This document shows, in pieces, positions 47,608 to 60,929 of a stretch of DNA of 64,000 bases. Location of the stretch: the NCBI GenBank assembly GCA_030737875.1, contig CM060911.1:50857001-50921000 (forward strand). Direction: 5' to 3'. The stretch's first letter is position 1. Every line of letters begins with the position of its first letter. This DNA comes from Allium sativum (Eukaryota > Streptophyta > Magnoliopsida > Asparagales > Amaryllidaceae). The notes beneath the pieces were generated by a model, which was given only the letters and a program-made list of their open reading frames with translations, did not search any database and was not told the origin of the DNA. A program made the position numbers and the translations under genes.

Positions 47608-48205
47608 TTGGTGAACAAATTGATCAACAGGTATAACTCATCTGCCAGTATGTAGCACAAAGGTTCACAGTTCAGTAAGGAAAAAAGAGTCAAAACAAAA
47701 TTCAAACCAAGTCAAGAGAGTGTGGCATAGTGGTAAGGTGTGCACATATCAAGTAAGAGGTCGGGAGTTCGAGACTCCTCGTAGACCTATATGATGATGT
47801 ATTAGCCAATTTCAAATCTAAAGACCTACCACGCATAACGCAAAAAAATCTGATCACTAAACAAAATTGCCATTGGTAAAGCATTGCACTGTAGAACATA
47901 TGTAATTATGTAGCAACGGGGCATCACCTTGAAAGAAAAATTATAGAACAGTACAAGATAACTAGAGGCAATATGCAGCTTATAGCACATGTAATTATGA
48001 AGCAACAAGTCATCGCATTGAAAACAACAAAATTTATAAAACTATACATGATAAGTAGAGGCACTATGGGAATCAATCTCGAGACCTATAGCAGCCAAAA
48101 CGATAATCATTTGAGCAAACATGATGCCACAGAACCAAGCGTCGCATATAAAGGGTTAGTTCAAAACAATACTAGTTAAGAGATGGTACTTAACACAATA
48201 AGTGG

Positions 48206-48277
48206 GGGGCATTCCAAGAATCGAACTCGGGACGTCTCGCACCCAAAGCGAGAATCATACCACTAGACAAAATGCCC
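48206..48277 (-). tRNA. tRNA-Pro(TGG) copy 33, three changes
   Basis: C63T (wobble kept), G45C and G9T. All stems still pair. Confidence 0.65.
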
Positions 48278-48874
48278 TTCGTGAACAAATTGATCAACAA
48301 GTATAACTCATCTGCCAGTATGAAGCACAAAGGTTCACGGTTCAGTAAGGAAAAAAGACTCAAAATAAAAGTCAAACCAAGTCAAGAGAGTGTGGCATAG
48401 TGGTAGGTTGTGCACATATCAAGTAAGAGGTCGGGAGATCGAGACTCCTCCTAGACCTATATGATGATGTATTAACCAATTTCAAATCTAAAGACCTACC
48501 ACGCATAACGTAAAAAAATCAGATCACTAAACAAAACTGCCCTTGGTAAAGCATTGCACTGTAGAACATATGTAATTATGTAGCAACGGGGCATCACCTT
48601 GAAAGAAAAATTATAGAACAGTACAAGATAACTAGAGGCAATATGCAGCTTATAGCACATGTAATTATGAAGCAAAAGGCATCGCATTGAAAACAACAAA
48701 ATTTACAAAATTGTACACGATAAGTAGAGGCACTATGGGAATCAATCTCGAGACCTATAGCATCCAAAACGATAATCATTTGAGCATACATGATGCCACA
48801 GAACCAACCACCGCAGATAAAGGGTTAGTTCAACACAATACTAGTTAAGAGATGGTACTTTATACAATATGTGG

Positions 48875-48946
48875 GGGGCATTCCAAGAATCGAACTCGGG
48901 ACCTCTCGCACCCAAAGAGAGAATCATACCACTAGGCCAAATGCCC
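48875..48946 (-). tRNA. tRNA-Pro(TGG) copy 34, three changes
   Basis: C63T (wobble), G30T (anticodon-stem mismatch) and T11C. Confidence 0.55.
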
Positions 48947-49544
48947 TTGGTGAACAAATTGATGAACTTGTATAACTCATCTGCCAGTCTGTTGCACAAA
49001 GGTTCACGGTTCAGTAAGGAAAAAAGACTCAGAATAAAAGTCAAACCAAGGCAAGAGAGTGTGGCATAATGGTAAGGTGTGTACATATCAAGTAAGAGGT
49101 CGGGAGTTCGAGACTTCTCCTAGACCAATATGATGATGTATTAACCAATTTCAAATCTAAAGGCCTACACTGCATAATGCGAAAAAATCAGATCACTAAA
49201 CAAAATTGCCATTGGTAAAGCATTGCACCGTAGAACATATGTAATTATGTAGCAACGGGGCATCACCTTGAAAACAAAAGTACAGAACAGTACAGGATAA
49301 CTAGAGGCAATATGCACCTTATAGCACATGTAATTATGGAGCAACAAGGAATCACATTGGAAAAAACAAAATTAATAAAACTGTACACGATAAGTAGTTG
49401 CACTATAGGAATCACTCTTGAGAATTATAGCAGCCAAAGCGAGAATCATTTGAGCAAAGATGATGCCACAGAACCAAGTGCCATAGATAAAGGGTTAGTT
49501 CAAAACAATACTAGTTAAGAGATGGTAGTTTATACAATAATTGG

Positions 49545-49616
49545 GGGGCATTCCGAGAATCGACCTCGGGACCTCTCACACCCAAAGCGAGAATCATGCC
49601 ACAAGACCAAATGCCC
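49545..49616 (-). pseudogene. tRNA-Pro(TGG) copy 35, degenerate
   Basis: T54G, C40T, T20C and A14T. It resembles copies 22 and 31 rather than 26, a local break in the nine-unit phase. Confidence 0.8.
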
Positions 49617-50202
49617 TTGATGGACAAATTGATCAACAGGTATAGCTCATCTGCCAGTATGTAGCACAAAGGTTCACAGTTCAGTAAGGAAAAAAGACTC
49701 AAAATAAAAGTCAAACCAAGTCAAGAGAGTGTGGCATAGTGGTAAGGTGTGTACATATCAAGTAAGAGGTCGGGAGTTCGAGACTCCTCCTGGATCTATA
49801 TGCTGATGTATTAACCAATTTCAAATCTAAAGACCTCCCACGCATAAAGCAAAAAAATCAGCTCACTAAACAAAATTTCCATTGGTAAAACGTTGCACCG
49901 TATGACATATGTAATTATGTAGCAACGAGGCATCACCTTGAAAACAAAATTACAGAACAGTACTAGATAACTAGACGCAATATGCACCTTATAGCGCATG
50001 TAATTATGGAGCAACAAGGCATCGCATTGAAAACAACAAAATTTATAAAACTGTACACGATAAGTAGAATCAGTCTCGAAACCTATAGCAGCCAAAGCGA
50101 TAATCATTTGATCAGACATGATGCCACATCACCAAGCGCCGCAGATAAAGTGTTAGTTCAAAACAATACTAGTTAATAGATGGTACTTTATACAATAATT
50201 GG

Positions 50203-50274
50203 GGGGCATTTCGAGAATCGAACTCGTGACCTCTCGCACCCAAAGTGAGATTTATTCCACTAGACCAAATGCCC
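50203..50274 (-). pseudogene. tRNA-Pro(TGG) copy 36, degenerate
   Basis: G65A with C49A, G30A, T25A, G23A and T20A; the D-stem is lost. Confidence 0.8.
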
Positions 50275-50871
50275 TTGATGAAAAAAATTGATCAACATAT
50301 ATAACTCATCTGCTAGTCTGTAGCATAAAGGTTCACGGTTCAGTAAGGAAAAAGACTCAGAATAAAAGTCAAACCAAGTCAAGAGAGTATGGCATAGTGG
50401 TAAGGTGTGTACATATCAAGTAAGAGGTCGGGAGGTCGAGACTCCTCCTTGATCTATACGATGATGTATTAAACAATTTCAAATCTAAAGACCTACCATG
50501 CATAACGCAAAAAAATCAGACCACTAAACAAAATTGCCATTGGTAAAGCATTGCACCGTAGAACATATGTAATTATGTAGCAACGGGGTATCACCTTGAA
50601 AGCAAAATTATAGAACAGTACAAGATAACTAGAGGCAATATGCACCTTATAGCACATGTAATTATGGAGCAACAAGCAACACATTGAAAACAACAAAATT
50701 TAGAAAACTGTACAGGATAAGTAGAGGCACTATGGGAATCAATCTCGAGACCAATAGCAGCCAAAGCGAGAAACATTTGAGCGAACATGATGCCACAGAA
50801 CTAAGCGCTGCAGATAAAGCGTTAGTTCAAAACAATAGTAATTAATAGATGGTACATTATACAATAGGTAA

Positions 50872-50943
50872 AGGGCATTCCTAGAATCGAACTCGGGACC
50901 TCTCGCACCCAAAGCGAAAATCATACCACTAGACAAAATGCCC
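50872..50943 (-). pseudogene. tRNA-Pro(TGG) copy 37, degenerate
   Basis: C73T, C63A, C27T and G9T. Confidence 0.8.
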
Positions 50944-51540
50944 TTTATGAAAAAACAGATCAGCAGGTATAACTCATTGTCCATTCTGTAGTATAAAGGT
51001 TCGTGGTTTAGTACGGAAAAAAGCTCAGAATAAAAGTCAAACTAAGTCAAAAGAGTGTGGCATAACGGTAAGGTGTGAAAATATCAAGTAAGAGGTCAGG
51101 AGTTCGAGAATCCTCCTAGACCTTTATGATGATGTATTAACCTATTTCAACTCTAAAGACCCCCCACGCATAAATCATAAAATTCAAATCACTAAAAAAA
51201 ATTTCCATTGGTATAGCATTGCACCGTATAGCATATGTAATTTTGTAGCAATGGAGGCATCACCTTGAAAACAAAATTATAGAACAGTACAAGATAACTA
51301 GAGGCAATATGCACCATATAGCACATGTAATTATGGAGCAACAAGGCATCACATTGAAAACAACAAAATTTATAAAATTGTGCATGATAAGTCGAGGCTC
51401 AATGGGAATCAATCTCGAGACCTATAGCAGCCAAAGCGAGAATCATTTGTGCAGACATAATGACACAGAACCAAGCGCCGAGATAAAGGGTTAGCTCAAA
51501 ACAATACTAGTTAAGAGATGGTACTTTATACAATAGGTTG

Positions 51541-51612
51541 GGGGCATTCCTAGAATCGAACTCAGGACCTCTCACACCCAATGCGAGAATCATACCACTG
51601 GACCAAATGCCC
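51541..51612 (-). pseudogene. tRNA-Pro(TGG) copy 38, degenerate
   Basis: C63A, C50T, C40T, T32A and the T13C marker. Confidence 0.8.
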
Positions 51613-52209
51613 TTGATGAACAAACTGAGTAGCAGGTATAACTCATCTGCCAGTCTGTAGCACAAAGGTTCACGGTTCAGTAAGGAAAAAAGATTCAAAA
51701 TAAAAATCAAACCAAGTCAAGAGAGTGTGGCATAGTGGTAAGGTGTGTACATATCAAGTAAGAGGTCGGGATTTCGAGACTCCTCCTAAACCTATATGAT
51801 GATGTATTAACCAATTTCAAATTTAAAGACCTCCCACACATAAAGCAAAAAAATCAGCTCACTAAACAAAACTGCCATTGGTAAAACGTTGCACCGTATG
51901 ACATATGTAATTATGTAGCAATGAGGCATCACCTTGAAAACAAAATTATAGAACAGTACTAGATAACTAGACGCAATATTTACCTTATTGCACATGTAAT
52001 TATGGATCAACAAGGCATCACATTGAAACAACAAAATTTATAAAATTGTACACGATAAGTAGAGGCACTATGGGAATCAATCTCGAGACCTATAGCAGCC
52101 AAAGCGATAATCATTTGAGCAGACGTGATGCGAAAGAACCAAACGTCGCAGATAAAGGGTTAGTTCAAAACAATACTAGTTAAGCGATGGTACTTTATTC
52201 AATAAGTGG

Positions 52210-52281
52210 GGGGAATTCCGAGAATCGAACTCGGGACCTCTTGCACCCAAAGCGAGAATCATACCACTAGACCAAATGCCC
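52210..52281 (-). tRNA. tRNA-Pro(TGG) copy 39, two changes
   Basis: G69T (acceptor mismatch with C4) and G41A (anticodon-stem mismatch). Confidence 0.55.
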
Positions 52282-52879
52282 TTGATGAACGAATTGATCA
52301 ACATGTATAACTCATCTCCCAGTATGTAGCACAAAGGTTCACGGTTCAGTAAGGAAAAAAGAATCTAAATAAAATTCAAGCTAAGTTAAGAGAGTGTGGC
52401 ATAGTGGTAAGGTGTGTACATATCAAGTAAGAGGTCGGGAGTTCGAGACTGCTGCTAGACCTATATGATGATGTATTAACCAATTTCAAATCTGATGACC
52501 TACCACGCATAATGCAATAAAATCAGATCACTAAACAAAATTGCCATTGGTAAAGCATTGCACCGTAGAACATATGTAATTATGTAGCAACGGGACATCA
52601 CCTTGAAAGCAAAATTATAGAAAAGTACAAGATAACTAGAGGCAATATGCAGCTTATAGCACATGTAATTATGGAGCAACAAGGAATCACATTGGAAAAA
52701 ACAAAATTTATAAAACTGTACACGATAAGTAGTGGCACTTTGGGAATCACTCTAGAGACTTATAGCAGCCAAAGCGAGAATCATTTGAGCAGACATGATG
52801 CCACAGAACCAAGCGCCGCAGATAAAGGGTTAGTTCAAAAAAATACTAGTTAAGAGATGGTACTTTATACAATAATTGG

Positions 52880-52951
52880 GGGGCATTCCGAGAATCGAAA
52901 TCGGGACCTCTCGCACCCAAAGCGAGAATCATACCACTAGACCAAATGCCC
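52880..52951 (-). tRNA. tRNA-Pro(TGG) copy 40, one change
   Basis: G53T removes the invariant G53-C61 pair and weakens box B. Confidence 0.6.
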
Positions 52952-53550
52952 TAGTTAAACAAATTGATCAGCAGGTATAACTCATCTGCCAGTCTGTAGC
53001 ACAAAGGTTCACAGTTCAGTAAGGAAAAAAGACTCAGAATAAAAGTCAAACCAGGTCATGAGAGTGTGGCATAGGGGTAAGGTGTGTACATATGAAGTAA
53101 GAGGTCGGGAGTTCGAGACTCCTCCTAGACCTATATGATGATGTTTTAACCAATATAAAACCAAAAGACTTCCGACGCATAAAGCAAAAAAAATCAGATC
53201 ACTGAAAAAAATTGCCATTGGTAAAACATTGCACCTTATAGCATATGTAATTATGTAGCAACGAGGCATCACCTTGAAAACAAAATTATAGAACAGTACA
53301 ATGTAACTAGAGGCAATATGCACCTTATAGCTCATGTAATTATGGAGCAACAAGGCATCACATTGAAAACAAATAAATTTATAAAAATGTACACCTTAAG
53401 TAGAGGCACAATGGGAATCAATCACGAGACCTATAGCAGCCAAAGCGAGAATCATTTGAGCAGACATGATGCCACAGAACCAAGCGCCGCAGATAAAGGC
53501 TTAGTTCATAACAATACTAGTTAAGAGATGATAATTTATACAATAGGTGG

Positions 53551-53622
53551 GGGGCATTCCGAGAATCGAACTCGGGACCTCTCGCACCCAAAGCGAGAAT
53601 CATACCACTAGACCAAATGTCC
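53551..53622 (-). tRNA. tRNA-Pro(TGG) copy 41, one change
   Basis: G3A makes one A-C mismatch in the acceptor stem; everything else is consensus. Confidence 0.7.
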
Positions 53623-54162
53623 TTGATGAACAAATTGATCAGCAGGTATAACTCATCTGCCTGTCTATAGCACAAAGGTTCACGGTTCAGTAAGGAAAAA
53701 AGACTCAGAATAAAAGTCAAACCAAGTCAAGAGGGTGTGGCATAATGGTAAGGTGAGTACATATCGAATAAGAGGTCAGGAGTTCAAGACTCCTCCTAGA
53801 CCTATATGATGATGTATTAACCAATTTCAAATCAAAAAACTTCCCACGCGTAAAGCAAAAAAAAATCAGATTACTAAACAAAATTGCCATTGGTAAAACA
53901 TTGCACCGTATAGCATATGTAATTATGTAGCAATGAGGCATAACCTTGAAAACAAAATTATAGAACAATACAAGATAACTAGAGGCAAAATGCACCTTAT
54001 AACACATGTAATTATGGAGCAACAAGGCATCGCATTGAAAACAACAAAATTTATAAAACTGTATAGAATAAGTGGACATGATGCCACATAACCAAGGGCC
54101 GCAAATAAAGGGTTAGTTCAAAACAATACTAGTAAAGAGATGGTACTTCATACAATAGGTAA

Positions 54163-54234
54163 GGGGCATCCCTAGAATCGAAATCAGGACTTCTCGCACC
54201 CAAAGCGAGAATCATACCACTAGACCAAATGCCC
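54163..54234 (-). pseudogene. tRNA-Pro(TGG) copy 42, degenerate
   Basis: A66G, C63A, G53T, C50T and G45A. The unit is only 612 bp because most of its relic tRNA is deleted. Confidence 0.8.
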
Positions 54235-54837
54235 TTGACAAACAAACTGATCAGCAGGTATAACTCATCTTCCAGTTTGTAGCACAAAGGTTCACGGTTC
54301 AGTATGGAAAAAAGACTCAGAATAAAAGTCAAACCAAGTCAAAAGAGTGTGGCATAGTGGTAAGATGTGTACATATCAAGTAAGAGGTCAGGAGTTCGAG
54401 ACTCTTCGACTCTTCCTAGACCTAAATGATGATGTATTAACCAATTTCAAATCAAAAGACTTCCCATGCATAAAGCAAAAAATCAGATCACTAAACAAAA
54501 TTGCCATTGGTAAAACATTGCACCGTATAACATATGTTATTATGTAGCAACGAGGCATCACCTTGAAAACAAAATTATAGAACAGTACAAGATAACTAGA
54601 GGTAATATGCACCTTATGGTACATGTAATTATAGAGCAACAAGGCAACACATTGAAAACAACAAGATTTATAAAACTGTACACGATAAGTAGAGGCACTA
54701 TGTGAATCAATCTCGAGACCTATAGCAGCCAAAGCGAGAATCATTTGAGCAGAGATGATGCCACAAACCAAGAGCCGCAGATAAAGGGTTAGTTCGAAAC
54801 AATTCTACTTAAGAGATGGTACTTTATACAATAGGTG

Positions 54838-54909
54838 GGGGAATTCCTAGAATCAAACTCGGGACCTCTCGCACCCAAAGCGAGAATCATACCACTAGAC
54901 GAAATGCCC
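54838..54909 (-). pseudogene. tRNA-Pro(TGG) copy 43, degenerate
   Basis: G69T, C63A, C56T and G9C. Confidence 0.8.
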
Positions 54910-55505
54910 TTGATGAACAAACTCATCAGCTTGTATAACACATTTGCCAGTCTGTAGCACAATGTTTCACGGTTCAATAAGGAAAAAAGACTCAGAATAA
55001 AAGTCAAACTAAGTCAAGAGAGTGGCATAGTGGTAAGTTGTGTACATATCAAGTAAGAGGTTGGTAGTTCGAGACTCCTCCTAGACCTATATGATGATTT
55101 ATTGACCAATTTCAAATTTAAAGACCCCTCACGCATAAGCCAAAAAAATCAGATCACTAAACAAATTTTCCAATGGTAATACATTGCACCGTATAGCATA
55201 TGTAATAATGTAGCAACGAGGCATCACCTTGAAAACAAAATTATAGAACAGTACAAGATAACTAGAGGCAATATACACCTTATAACACATGTACTTATGG
55301 AGCAACAAGGCATCGTATTGAAAACAACAAAATTTATAAAATTGTACAGAATAAGTGGAGGCACGTTGGGAATCAATCTTGAGACCTATAGCAGCGAAAG
55401 AGAGAATCATTTGAGCAGACATGATACCACATAACCAAGCGTCGCAGATAAAGGGTTAGTTTAAAACAATACTAGTAAAGAGATGGTACTTCATACAATA
55501 GGTAA

Positions 55506-55577
55506 GGGGTATCCCTAGAATCAAACTCAGGACATCTCGCACCCAAAGCAAGAATCATACCACTAGACCAAATGCCC
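55506..55577 (-). pseudogene. tRNA-Pro(TGG) copy 44, degenerate
   Basis: G69A, A66G, C63A, C56T, C50T, G45T and C29T. Confidence 0.8.
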
Positions 55578-56173
55578 TTGACGAACAAACTGATCAGCAG
55601 GTATAACTCATCTGCCAGTTTGTAGCACAAAGGTCCACGGTTCAGTATGGAAAAAAGACTCAGAATAAAAGTCAAACCAAGTCAAAAGAGTGTGGCATAG
55701 TGGTAAGATGTGTACATATCAAGTAAGAGGTCGGGAGTTCGAGACTCTTCCTAGACCTAAATGATGATGTATTAACCAATTTCAAATCTAAAGACCTCCC
55801 ACGCATAAAGCAAAAGATCAGATCAATAAACAAAATTGCCATTGGTAAAACATTGCGCCGTATAACATATGTTATTATGTAGCAATGAGGCATCACCTTA
55901 AAAACCAAATTATAGAACAGTACAAGATAACTAGAGGTAATATGCACCTTATAGTACATGTAATTATAGAGCAACAAGGCATCACATTGAAAACAACAAA
56001 ATTTATAAAACTGTACACGATAAGTAGAGGCACTATGTGAATCAATCTTGAGACCTATAGCAGCCAAAGCGAGAATCATTTGAGCAGACATGATGCCACA
56101 AACCAAGCGCCGCAGGTAAAGGGTTAGTTTGAAACAGTTCTAGTTAAGAGATGGTACTTTATACAATAGGTGG

Positions 56174-56245
56174 GGGGCATTCCTAGAATCAAACCCGGGA
56201 CCTCTCGCACCCAAAGCGAGAATCATACCACTAGACCAAATGCCC
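56174..56245 (-). tRNA. tRNA-Pro(TGG) copy 45, three T-arm changes
   Basis: C63A, C56T and A52G, all in the T-arm. The acceptor, D and anticodon arms are consensus. Confidence 0.55.
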
Positions 56246-56841
56246 TTGATGAACAAACTGATCAGCTTGTATAACACGTCTACCAGTCTGTAGCACATTG
56301 TTTCACGGTTCAGTATGGAAAAAAGACTCAGAATAAAAGTCAAACCAAGTCAAGATTGTGTGGCATAGTGGTAACGTGTGTACATATCAAGTAAGAGGTC
56401 GGGAGTTCGAGACTCCTCCTAGACTTATGTGATGATGTATAACCAATTTCAAATCTAAAGACCTCCCACGCATAAAGACAAAAAATCATATCACTAAACA
56501 AAATTGCCATAGGTAAAACATTGCACGGTATAGCATATGCAATTATGTAGCTACGAGGCATCACCTTGAAAACAAAATTATAGAACAGTACTAGATAACT
56601 AGAGGCAACATGCACCTTATAGCACATGTAATTACGGAGCAACAAGGCATCACATTGAAAACAACAAAATTTATAAAACTGTACAGGATAAGTAGAGGCA
56701 CTATGGGAATCAATCTCGAGACCTATAGCAGCCAAAGCGAGAATCATTTGAGCACACATGATGGCATAAAACCAAGCGCCGCAGATAAAGGGTTAGTTAG
56801 AAACAATACGAGTTAAGAGATGGTACTTTATACAATAGGTG

Positions 56842-56913
56842 GGGGCATTCCTCGAATCGAACCCAGGACCAATCGCACCCAAAGCGAAAATCATACCACC
56901 AGACCAAATGCCC
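56842..56913 (-). pseudogene. tRNA-Pro(TGG) copy 46, most degenerate
   Basis: Eight changes: C63A, T62G, A52G, C50T, A44T, G43T, C27T and A14G. Confidence 0.8.
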
Positions 56914-57509
56914 TTGATGAACAAATAGATCGGCAGGTATAACCCATCTTCCAGTCTATAGAACAAAGATTCACGGTTCCGTAAGGAAAAAAGACAAAAT
57001 AAAAGTCAAACCAAGTCAAGAGAGTGTGGCATATTGGTAAGGTGTGTACATATCAAGTAAGAGGTCGGGAGTTCGAGACTCCTCCTAGACCTATATGATG
57101 ATGTATTAACCAATTTCAAATCTAACTACCTCCTACGCATAAAGCAAAAAAATAAGATCACTAAACAAAATTGTCATTGGTAAAACAGTGCACTGTATAG
57201 CATATGTAATTTTGTAGCAACGAGGCATCACCTTGAAAACAAAATTATAGAACAGTACAAGATAACAAAAGGCAAAATGCACCTTATAGCACATGTAATT
57301 ATGAAGCAACAAGGCATCACATTGAAAACAAAAAAAATAATAAAATTGTACAATATAAGTAGAGACACTATGGGAATCAATCTCGAGACCAATAGCAGCC
57401 AAAGCGAGAATCATTTTAGCAGACATGATGCCACAGAACCAAGCGCCGCAGATAAAGGGTTAGTTCAAAACAATACTAGTTAAGAAACGATACTTTATAC
57501 AATAGGTGA

Positions 57510-57581
57510 GGGGCATTCCGAGAATCGAACTCGGGACCTCTCGCACCTGAAGCGAGAATCATACCACTAGACCAAATGCAC
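57510..57581 (-). tRNA. tRNA-Pro body with CAG (Leu) anticodon, copy 47
   Basis: G35A and T34C give CAG. G2T breaks one acceptor pair. The D, anticodon and T stems are perfect. Confidence 0.6.
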
Positions 57582-58179
57582 TTGATAAACAAATTGATCA
57601 GCAGGTATAACCCTTCTGCCAGTGTGTAGCTCAAAGGTTCACGGTTTAGTAAGGAAAAAAGACTCAGAATAAAAGTCAAACCAAGTCAAGAGAGTGTGGC
57701 ATAGTGGTTAGGTGTGTACATATCAAGTAAGAGGTCGGGAATTCGAGACACCTCCTAGACCTATATGATGATGTATTAACAAATTTCAAACCTAAAGACC
57801 TCCCACGCATAAAGCAAAAAAATCAGATCACTAAACATAATTGCTATTGGTAAAACATTGCACCGTATAGCATATGTAATTATGTAGCAACGAGGCATCA
57901 CCTTGAAAACAAAATTATAGAACAGTACAAGATAACTAGAGGCAATATGCACCTTGTAGCACATGTAATTATGAAGCAATAAGGCATCACATTGAAAACA
58001 ACAAAATTTATAAAACTGTACACGATAAGTAGAGGCACTATGGGAATCAATCTCGAGACCTATAGCAGCCAAAGCGAGAATCATTTGAGTAGACATGATG
58101 CCACAGAACAAAGCACCGTAGATAAAGGGTTAGTTCAAAACAATACTAGTTAAGCGATGGTACTTTATACAATAGGCGA

Positions 58180-58251
58180 GGGGCATTCCGAGAATCAAAC
58201 TCGGGACCTCTCGCACCCGAAGCGAGAAACATACCACTAGACCAAATTCCC
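58180..58251 (-). pseudogene. tRNA-Pro-like copy 48 with CGG (Pro) anticodon
   Basis: T34C gives CGG. Also C56T, A24T and C4A. Confidence 0.75.
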
Positions 58252-58847
58252 TTGATGAACAAATTGATCAGCAGGTATAACTCATCTGCCATTCTGTAGC
58301 ACAATGGTTCACGGTTCAGTAAGGAAAAAAGACTCAGAATAAAAGTCAAACCAAGTCAAGAGAGTGGCATAGTGGTAAGTAGGGTACATATCAAGTAAGA
58401 GGTTGGTAGTTCGAGACTCCTCCTAGACCTATATGATGATTTATTAACCAATTTCAAATTTAAAGACCCCGCACGCATAAGCCAAAAAAAATCAGATCAC
58501 TAAACAAAATTGCCATTGGTAAAACATTGCACCGTATAGCATACGAATTTTGTAGTAACGAGGCATCACCTTGAAAACAAAAATATAAAACAGTACAAGA
58601 TAAATAGAGGCAATATGCACCTTATAGCACATGTAATTATGGAGCAATAAGGCAACACATTGAAAACAACAAAATTTATAAAACTGTACAGGATAAGCAG
58701 AGGCACTATGGGAATAAATCTCGATACCTATATCAGCCAAAGAGAGAATCATTTAAGCAGACATGATGCCACATAACCAAGCGACGCAGATAAAGGGTTA
58801 GTTCAAAACAATACTAGTTAAGAGATGATATTTTATACAATAGGTAA

Positions 58848-58919
58848 GGGGCATTCCTAGACTCGAACTCGGGACCTCTCGCACCCAAAGCGAGAATCAT
58901 ACCACTAGACAAAATTCCC
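58848..58919 (-). pseudogene. tRNA-Pro(TGG) copy 49, degenerate
   Basis: C63A, T59G, G9T and C4A. Confidence 0.8.
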
Positions 58920-59518
58920 TTGATGAAAAAACTGATCAACAAGTATAACTCATCTGCCAGTCTGTAGCACAAAGGTTCACGGTTCAGTAAAGAAAAAAGA
59001 CTCAGAACAAAAGTCAAACCAAGTCAAAAGAGTGTGGCATAATGGTAAGGTGTGTACATATCAAGTAAGAGGTCAGGAGTTCGAGACTCCTCCTAGACCT
59101 ATATGATGATGTATTAACTAATTTCAAATCTAAAGACCTCTCATGCATAAAGCAAAAAAATCATATCACTAAACAAAATTTCCATTGGTAAAAAATTGCA
59201 CCGTATAGCATATGTAATTATGTAGCAACGGAGGCATCACCTTGAAAACATAATTATAGAACAGTACAAGATAACTAGAGGCAATATGCACCTTATAGCA
59301 CATGTAATTATGGAGCAACAAGGCATCACATTGAAAACAACAAAATTTATACAACTGCACACGATAAGTAGAGGCACGGTGGGAATCATTCTCGAGACCT
59401 ATAGCAGCCAAAGCGAGAGTCATTTGTGCAGACATGATGCCATAAAACCAAGCGCCGCAGATAAAGGGTTAGTTCAAAACAATAGTAGTAAAGAGATGGT
59501 ACTTCATACAATAGGTGG

Positions 59519-59590
59519 GGGGCATTCCTAGACTCGAACTCGGGACCTCTCGCACCCAAAGCGAGAATCATACAACTAGACCAAATGCCC
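59519..59590 (-). tRNA. tRNA-Pro(TGG) copy 50, probably inactive
   Basis: C63A, T59G and G18T, the same three changes as copy 5. Confidence 0.55.
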
Positions 59591-60187
59591 TTGATGCACA
59601 AATTGCTCAGTAGGTATAACTCATCTGCCAGTCTGTAGCACAAAGGTTCACGGTTCAGTAAGGAAAAAAGACTCATAATAAAAGTCAAACCTGGTCAAGA
59701 GAGTATGACATAGCGGTAAGGTATGTACATATCAAATAAGAGGTCGGGAGTTCGAGACTCCTCCTAGACCAACATGATGACGTATTAAGCAATTTCAAAT
59801 CTAAAGACCTCCCACGCATAAAGCAAAAAAATCAGCTCACTAAAAAAATTTCCATTGGTAAAATGTTTCACCGTATTACATATGTAATGATGTAGCAACG
59901 AGGCATCACCTTGAAAACAAAATTATAGAACAGTACTAGATAACTAGACGCAATATGCACCTTATAGCACATGTAATTATGGAGGTACAAGGCATCGCAT
60001 TGAAAACAACAAAATTTATAAAACTGTACACGATAAGTAGAGGCGCTATGGGAATCAATCTCAAGACCTATAGCAGCCAAAGCGATAATCATTTGAGCAG
60101 ACATGATGCCACAGAACCAAGCGCGGCAGATAAAGGGTTAGTTCAAAACAATACTAGTTAAGAGATGCTACTTTATACAATAAATGG

Positions 60188-60259
60188 GGGGCATTCCGAG
60201 AATCGAACTCGAGACCTCTCGCACCCAAAGCGAGAATCATACCACTAGACCAAATGCCC
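60188..60259 (-). tRNA. tRNA-Pro(TGG) copy 51
   Basis: A single change, C49T, keeps a U-G pair with G65. It could function. Confidence 0.8.
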
Positions 60260-60857
60260 TTGATGAACAAATTGATCAACAGGTATAACTCACCTGCCAG
60301 TCTGTAGCACAAAGGTTCACGGTTCAGTAAGGAAAAAAGACTCAAAATAAAAGTCAAACCAAGTCAAGAGAGTGTGGCATAGTGGTAAGGTGTGTACATA
60401 TAAAGTAATTTGTCGGGAGTTCGAGACACCTACTAGACCTATATGATGATGTATTAACAAATTTCAAATCTAAAGACCTACCACGCATAACGCAAAAAAA
60501 TCAGATCACTAAACAAAATTGCCATTGGTAAAGCATTGCACCGTAGAACATATGTAATTATGTAGCAACGGGGCATCACCTTGAAAGCAAAATTATAGAA
60601 TAGTACAAGATAACTAGAGGCAATATGCAGCTTATAGCACATGTAATTATGGAGAAACAAGGCATCTCATTGAAAACAAAAAAATTTATAAAACTGTATA
60701 CGATAAGTAAAGGCACTATGGAAATCAATCTCGAGGCCTATAGCAGCCAAAGCGATAATCATTTGAGCAGACATGATGCCAAAGAACCAAGCGCCGCAAA
60801 TAAAGGGTTAGTTCGAAACAATACTAGTTAAGAGATGGTACTTTATACAATATGTTG

Positions 60858-60929
60858 GGGGCATTCCGAGAATCGAGCTCGGGACCTCTCGCACCCAAAC
60901 CGAGAATCAGACCACTAGACCAAATGCCC
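60858..60929 (-). tRNA. tRNA-Pro(TGG) copy 52, three changes
   Basis: T54C, C31G (anticodon-stem clash) and A21C. Confidence 0.5.

Larger units (their letters stand above)
41864..48946. repeat. Higher-order repeat block 3 (units 26-34), split by the hAT-type element
   Basis: The block is 6,016 bp without the insertion. Copies 26 to 31 lie 6,015-6,018 bp after copies 17 to 22. Units 25 and 34 share the rare GCAAAAGGCATCGC variant in module B. Confidence 0.8.
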
